A stretch of DNA of 26,867 bases, from contig CAZFXN010000042.1 of assembly GCA_964523015.1 (NCBI GenBank), positions 1 to 26,867 of the forward strand. Direction: 5' to 3'. Shown here one piece after another: positions 22,725-26,867 of the stretch; position 1 is the stretch's first letter; every line of letters starts with the position of its first letter. The notes beneath the pieces are model-generated. The model made no database searches and was not told the DNA's origin. It was given only the letters and a program-made list of their open reading frames with translations. The DNA comes from JAWXBT01 sp964523015. GTDB lineage: Bacteria > Bdellovibrionota_C > UBA2361 > J135. The translations under genes were made by a program, and so were the position numbers.

Positions 22725-23864
22725 CTATCCTCTCTTCTTTGGTAAGAAACTTACTTCGTCGGCTGTTTTTAGAGCTCTTAGGATCTGCTCTGGTGTTACA
22801 GTGCTATTTGTAAGTAACATAATTAGCTCTTGGGCCAAGCTAGTCATCTGAAGAGCTGGCGCGTCAGTTGAGAATGTATAAGGGATGCCAAAATCATCAA
22901 GAGTATTAATAAATCTTTTGTACTCCTCTAAGTTTTTCAAAGCTCCGGTTAATAGATTTGATTTGACACATAGCTCGCAAACTAGCCCACGCTCTTTAAT
23001 TAGTTTGAATCCACGATCATCTTTATTCTGACTGTATGCTCGATAGGCTGTAATAGGGTGAGCTACTCTATGCGGGTTGATAGCCTCAATAGTTTTAATA
23101 AAAGTTTCTATATCAACGTGAGTGGTCTCTCCAACATGAATTGTGCGTCCAATTGATTTATCAACACTATCAAAAACACTTTTCATCTCTTTTAGTTTTG
23201 TCGGATCTGCTAAGGTATTTACTGACTCAGGACCGGCTAAATCTATACCGATAATTTTTGATGGATGAGTGTCTTTCCACTCATTGATTTTACGAGCAAG
23301 CACTTGATTAGCCTCATAGGTCATATCTCGGCCAAAGCAAAAAATAAATCCAACCTGAATTTTTCCTTTAAAACTGATCTCCAAATCATTAGCAGCGGTA
23401 CATGCAGCGGTAATAACACGGTCAACATCATAAAGACCGGCATGTTCACCCTTTAGAAATACAGCACCGGTTCTTTTTAGTGGATTAAATCTTAGTTCAA
23501 GTCGAGCCACTCTAAAAATTGGATTAGGATCACCACCCTCACCACCTGGGCCTAGCTGCCTCATACCACCAGTTCGAAAGGCACCGTGTATTGCTACGAT
23601 AATACTCTGTCTTAATGCATCTGGTCCTGATTGAATTAACTCAATACGGTCATAGATCTTAAGGTACGAATCTAAATCCTTAACCTTATCCGGTTGGATC
23701 TTTATCTGGCTAATAAAGTCATCATACCCTCGGCCAATACCACGAACCCCTTTCTCAATCCCCATCTCCCATAGTCGATAAAGAGGTACGGACCCCCCTA
23801 GATGAGCATGAAGCTCAGTGACTGTTTCGGGCCATTTAATGTTTTCGATATCTTCTGGAGCCAT
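22725..23864 (-). CDS. Adenosine-deaminase-fold metal hydrolase
   Basis: A TIM-barrel amidohydrolase of the adenosine/AMP deaminase group. Metal ligands and catalytic residues appear in order: HAHLGGS near the N-terminus, HVGETTH, HRVAHP, CVKSNLL and FSTDAPAL. In typical adenosine deaminases the last motif is TDDP; the second Asp, which contacts the purine, is Ala here, and RIGHG is replaced by RVAHP. The substrate may therefore not be adenosine. The start chosen is the ATG at 23864, because upstream codons are unlike the family and run into an N-gap. The gene immediately precedes pyk (3 bp). Confidence 0.82.
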   Translation of the reverse strand: MAPEDIENIKWPETVTELHAHLGGSVPLYRLWEMGIEKGVRGIGRGYDDFISQIKIQPDKVKDLDSYLKIYDRIELIQSGPDALRQSIIVAIHGAFRTGGMRQLGPGGEGGDPNPIFRVARLELRFNPLKRTGAVFLKGEHAGLYDVDRVITAACTAANDLEISFKGKIQVGFIFCFGRDMTYEANQVLARKINEWKDTHPSKIIGIDLAGPESVNTLADPTKLKEMKSVFDSVDKSIGRTIHVGETTHVDIETFIKTIEAINPHRVAHPITAYRAYSQNKDDRGFKLIKERGLVCELCVKSNLLTGALKNLEEYKRFINTLDDFGIPYTFSTDAPALQMTSLAQELIMLLTNSTVTPEQILRALKTADEVSFLPKKRG

Positions 23865-23927
23865 AAAAAGGACATAAAAAGGTGGTTTAAAATAAAAAAC
23901 AAAGGGTATTTTCTGTAGAACTATACC

Positions 23928-23937
23928 NNNNNNNNNN
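23928..23937. other. Assembly gap (10 N)
   Basis: Ten Ns lie 64 bases upstream of the deaminase start, in the presumed promoter region. They can be read through in frame, but the flanking translation is not protein-like. Confidence 0.9.
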
Positions 23938-24101
23938 CTACTTAAGGAACTTATTAAAATATCACAACTTTTTAACAAAATTCATCTGATTCAGCAATTC
24001 AAGAAACCAGATCAAATGATATCTCATCATAGCTGTAAGTCATAGAAGGCATTTAATATTTCTTTAAAAATGGAAGTTTTCTATGTTAGAGATATTGAGA
24101 C

Positions 24102-24602
24102 ATGGTAAATAAGTCAAAATCACAGTTTCAAACTAAGACAACGACCTTTGGTGGCAAAAAGGTGGTGCTGTATAGCATCGATGGATTGATCTGGTCGACC
24201 CGTAAAGATGAATTATCTGTTATCAAAGATCGCCTAGAGAGTCAAAAGGTAATCCTTGAGATCTCAGGAAAAACTGCAGATGGAGCTGCAAAGACACCTG
24301 AAGAAGAGGTTGAAAAAGAAGAAGTAAAAGATGAAGAGGTGGATGAGGCGGATGAGATAGAAAAAGAGGATGTCGATGATCTTTATGATCTTCCCGTAGA
24401 GGATACAGAACTAGAAGCTGATTCAGATCTTGATAAGGTAGCAGATAAAAAAGCAGCCAAGGGCAAGAAAGGGAAAGCTCAAGCAACTAAATCTCAATCA
24501 GCTAAAGCTAAGTCTAAAGAGAAGCCAAAAGGCAAGCCAGCCAATAAGCAAGCTAAAGCTAGCAAAACTAAAAAAAGTATTCCAAAAAGAAAAGCTGCTT
24601 AA
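24102..24602 (+). CDS. Acidic/basic low-complexity protein with histone-like tail
   Basis: The first 60 residues form a compact, possibly folded domain (TTTFGGKKVVLYSIDGLIWSTR). A strongly acidic block of Glu and Asp follows (about 65-112), then a 55-residue tail of Lys, Ala, Ser and Pro resembling histone H1-type or bacterial nucleoprotein tails. Such a charge layout suggests DNA binding with an acidic regulator segment, but I recognise no family. The ATG has a GAG five bases upstream. It lies upstream of dprA on the same strand, 100 bp away. A shared DNA-related role is possible but not shown. Confidence 0.72.
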   Translation: MVNKSKSQFQTKTTTFGGKKVVLYSIDGLIWSTRKDELSVIKDRLESQKVILEISGKTADGAAKTPEEEVEKEEVKDEEVDEADEIEKEDVDDLYDLPVEDTELEADSDLDKVADKKAAKGKKGKAQATKSQSAKAKSKEKPKGKPANKQAKASKTKKSIPKRKAA

Positions 24603-24661
24603 TCTAAAGCAGTAAGAAACTTTCTGAAAAAAATCGCGATATAAATAGTGCTAATGGAGGC

Positions 24662-24683
24662 GCAGTAATAAAACTGCACTTTT
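24662..24683 (+). terminator. Weak hairpin with T-run before dprA
   Basis: GCAGT (24662-24666) and ACTGC (24673-24677) pair around AATAAA, followed by ACTTTT. It is short, but it sits between the two genes and overlaps the TTG that would be the longest start of dprA, which favours the ATG at 24703. Confidence 0.35.
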
Positions 24684-24702
24684 GATTAGCTTTCGTTTTG
24701 GA

Positions 24703-25851
24703 ATGGATTCTAAATTGGACAATTCAAATATCAATGAAATACCGTTGCTTATTGCAATTTCTCGACTCCCAACGAAAGAACGGGTAGCTGCGCTTAAGAT
24801 CTACCTAAATAATGAAGATGCTCAATGCAGAGATGAACTGTTATCTCAGAAGATCCCGACGTTACGTAGGTATTTTAGAAATAACGAGACTAAAGAGGAA
24901 ATTCTTAAACTTATTGATAAGGTAGAGAAACAAAAAGTCAAAGTTTTAACGATTAAAGACCAGCTTTATCCTGCTCAACTTAGAAACATATACGATCCTC
25001 CAGCAGTGTTGTATTATTTAGGGGAACTTAATCCGCCGTTCGCGATTAAACCGCGCATTGCAATTGTTGGCTCACGGCAAGCGGACAAAGAGGGTGTATT
25101 AATCGCCGAGGATTTTGCAAATACTTTAGCAGGATATGGAGCATGCATAGTAAGTGGTCTTGCTTTAGGAATTGATGCGGCAGCTCACAGAGGAGCTATC
25201 TCTTTAAATCACGGTAAGAGCACAATCGCAGTGTTAGGAAATGCGCTCCCATCAATACTTCCAAATTCAAACTCTCGCCTTGGTAAAGAGATACTTGAGA
25301 GTGGGGGAATTATTTTCAGTCAGTTCGAACCAGGTAGTAATACTTTTCCAAGTAATTTTATCGATCGTAATCGCGTCATTGCTGGATTAAGTTTAGGAGT
25401 CCTTGTTGTTCAAGCTGTTGAGCGAAGCGGCTCACTCGTTACAGCTCGTTATGCACTTGAAGAGGGTAGGGAGGTTATGGTTATTCCAGGTAGTATAAAA
25501 AATCACCGCTACAATGGATCAAATAAAATTATTAAGGATGGAGCGATCGTTGTTACAAAGCCAATAGAGATACTAGAGGCACTTCAGTTAATAGTCCAAA
25601 GTGATCCGGAAAAAATAGATCATAAAATAGATGCAGAAACCGTGAGGGAATTTTATGACGTTGCACTTAATGAAGGTGGCATTGGTAGTCAGATTCTAAA
25701 AATTCTATCTGAGCGGGGCTCAATGCTTATTGAAGAATTAAAAATGGAGCTTGGAAGCCCGATCGATTTTTCAACTAAATTGCTTGAACTTGAACTCAGT
25801 GACGCAATTGTAAGACTCCCAGGGAATCAGATTACAGCACTAGGCCAGTAA
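24703..25851 (+). CDS. dprA: DNA-processing protein DprA/Smf
   Basis: Loads RecA on incoming single-stranded DNA during natural transformation. The Rossmann-like core is plain: IAIVGSRQADKEG, CIVSGLALGIDAAAH, FPSNFIDRNRVIAGLSLGVLVVQA, SGSLVTARYALEEGREV and an IPGSI segment. A C-terminal winged-helix-like part of about 60 residues follows, together with an N-terminal helical region of about 100. The ATG at 24703 gives 382 aa, a normal size; a TTG at 24682 would add seven residues but overlaps a hairpin. No other competence gene is in view, so transformation ability is an inference. Confidence 0.93.
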   Translation: MDSKLDNSNINEIPLLIAISRLPTKERVAALKIYLNNEDAQCRDELLSQKIPTLRRYFRNNETKEEILKLIDKVEKQKVKVLTIKDQLYPAQLRNIYDPPAVLYYLGELNPPFAIKPRIAIVGSRQADKEGVLIAEDFANTLAGYGACIVSGLALGIDAAAHRGAISLNHGKSTIAVLGNALPSILPNSNSRLGKEILESGGIIFSQFEPGSNTFPSNFIDRNRVIAGLSLGVLVVQAVERSGSLVTARYALEEGREVMVIPGSIKNHRYNGSNKIIKDGAIVVTKPIEILEALQLIVQSDPEKIDHKIDAETVREFYDVALNEGGIGSQILKILSERGSMLIEELKMELGSPIDFSTKLLELELSDAIVRLPGNQITALGQ

Positions 25852-25896
25852 CAGGGGAAGAATTTATCTATAGCCATCGATAACTTTGTAGTAACA

Positions 25897-25925
25897 TTGA
25901 CTTAATCTTACAGTTTCTTTATCTT
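25897..25925 (+). promoter_or_regulatory. Promoter of tRNA-His
   Basis: TTGACT (25897-25902), a 17-bp spacer, then TATCTT (25920-25925). Transcription would begin near 25932, about 20 bases before the mature tRNA. Confidence 0.65.
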
Positions 25926-25950
25926 TAAGGTCGTTAAGGAAACTTAGCGT

Positions 25951-26027
25951 GGTGGCTGTAGCTCAGTTGGTAGAGCTCCGGATTGTGATTCCGGTTGTCG
26001 CGGGTTCAAGTCCCGTCAGCCACCCCA
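25951..26027 (+). tRNA. trnH: tRNA-His (anticodon GTG)
   Basis: The acceptor stem GTGGCTG/CAGCCAC is perfect and is extended by the histidine-specific pair G(-1) with discriminator C73. The anticodon stem is CCGGA/TCCGG with loop TTGTGAT. The T arm is GCGGG-TTCAAGT-CCCGT, and the CCA end is encoded. All features needed for HisRS recognition are present. A T-rich tract, but no strong hairpin, follows. Confidence 0.96.
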
Positions 26028-26038
26028 GTTTTGAAATT

Positions 26039-26867
26039 TTATTTTTTAAGACTACTTAGATAGTCGGTAACTGATTTTTCAGTTGCAAGCCAATTTCTAG
26101 TTTTTTTATGGGCATCAATCTTCCCTTGACGAGCCAATAAGCTCAAATACTCTTGAGAATATGGAAACTTCTTGGCAAGTATGGAAAGAGGCACGTACTC
26201 ATCACTTCCCAGTACGCCACTACTCTCTAAATACAAATCTAGCGTGCGCTCTAACGCTTGGGCAATTAATAGGATGAAGGAACTATAGTTCCCGTTATTG
26301 GCTAAATTCAAAGATCGATAATATTGGCTCCTGTTGTTCTTCAAAATGATAGCAGGAGGATATCCAAGTTTCATAAAGAGAAGATTCATTAAGAGAAGTG
26401 CGGTTCTTCCGTTCCCATCAAAGAATGGATGAATCCAAACAAACTTATGATGGAATCTAGCGATCAACTCTACTGATGCCAGTTGATCGGAGTTTTTGTT
26501 TGTAAAAGTAACCAACTCCTTCATTAGTCCGCTGACTTTTAGATAGTTGGGCGGGACGAAATTCGCTCGAAGTATACGGACTTGCACCATTTCCATATCG
26601 TCCTGCAAATTCCGACTCTATATTATCAAGCACTAAACTATGAATGTTAAATATGTCGTCCTCCCTTAGTGAGTATTTTGGTTTTGCCAAAGCCTCAACA
26701 AGGTGGATTGCTTTCACGTGGTTCTTTGCCCTAAAGTGTTCTCGAAGATTCTTACCTTTCATGGTTATACCCTGTTCAAGAACCATTTTGGTCTCTTGTA
26801 GGGCCAGAGTGTTCCCCTCTATTGCGTTAGAGTTATAGGTCCATTCAATGGCAAGCTCAGATTTAAG
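26039..26867 (-). pseudogene. Class II Fic-domain protein, frameshifted and cut by the window end
   Basis: The frame entering at the window end carries WTYNSNAIEGNTLAL, the N-terminal inhibitory helix motif S-x3-E-G of class II Fic proteins, and runs through NIESEFAGRYG. The Fic core continues in the next frame: VQVRILRANFVPP, then HPFFDGNGRTALLL and GYPPAIILK. One extra base around 26597-26608 explains the break, since 829 bases minus one gives whole codons to the stop. The C-terminal 55 residues look like a small DNA-binding segment (PYSQEYLSLLARQGKI...RNWLATEKSV). The final Arg of the HxFx(D/E)GNGRxxR motif is Leu. It may be inactive or a sequencing artefact; the true start lies outside the window. 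Confidence 0.8.

Noticed and set aside
24223..24486. Leucine- and histidine-rich minus-strand open frame
   Set aside because: It mirrors the acidic Glu/Asp block of the real plus-strand gene and is a composition artefact.
1..26867. CRISPR arrays, insertion sequences or prophage genes
   Set aside because: I found no regularly spaced repeats, transposase or structural phage genes on either strand.

Overview
The window reads as ordinary chromosome from an AT-rich (about 40% GC by eye) diderm bacterium. The Gram-negative character rests on a heptosyltransferase/WaaE-like sugar-transfer fusion, an OmpA/Pal-type protein, a lipoprotein and a Tat-exported Rieske protein. Runs of exactly 100 and 10 Ns suggest a scaffolded draft or metagenome assembly. 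The neighbourhood (5-formyl-THF cyclo-ligase next to ymdB, many orphan two-component proteins) resembles deltaproteobacterial-type lineages, but this is an impression and not a placement.

Layout. 1-383: intergenic, with a GC-rich palindromic patch and four 10-bp repeats just before topA. 384-4480 (+): topA, an orphan nuoA, and a membrane-anchored endonuclease/exonuclease/phosphatase-like protein that has lost its catalytic signature. 4448-5607: a frameshifted secreted HAF-repeat gene lying between two near-identical 36-bp copies of the 3' end of the preceding gene. 5578-7895 (-): a GT9-GT2 fusion glycosyltransferase behind dcd. 7998-11553: a REC-PAS-histidine kinase, a small lipoprotein, a secreted protein of unknown function and a REC-containing protein. 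11702-12433 (-): an M48-like secreted metalloprotease. 12434-12930: a non-coding stretch with three perfect inverted repeats and a repeat-associated assembly gap. 12931-14363 (+): 5-formyl-THF cyclo-ligase and ymdB. 14370-17610: a CheY-like regulator, a Rieske protein and a membrane hybrid kinase. 17611-18110: a non-coding leader region with duplicated motifs. 18111-18866 (+): an OmpA-domain protein. 18955-20040 (-): a HEPN/MNT toxin-antitoxin-like pair whose nucleotidyltransferase carries an N-terminal ribbon-helix-helix domain, with matching palindromes over its promoter. 20277-23864 (-): an adenosine-deaminase-fold enzyme, pyruvate kinase and a MerR-like coiled-coil protein. 24102-25851 (+): a histone-tail-like acidic/basic protein and dprA. 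25951-26027 (+): tRNA-His with a good promoter. 26039-window end (-): a frameshifted class II Fic gene.

No transposase, integrase, CRISPR array or biosynthetic cluster is visible. The most unusual material is (i) the RHH-MNT/HEPN module with an altered catalytic motif and self-matching operators, (ii) the duplicated gene end around the HAF pseudogene, (iii) the inverted-repeat cluster before the folate gene, and (iv) the duplicated leader motifs before the hybrid kinase. Several genes have clear Shine-Dalgarno sites (nuoA, dcd, pyk, HEPN, hybrid kinase), while others (the 7998 kinase, RHH-MNT) seem nearly leaderless.
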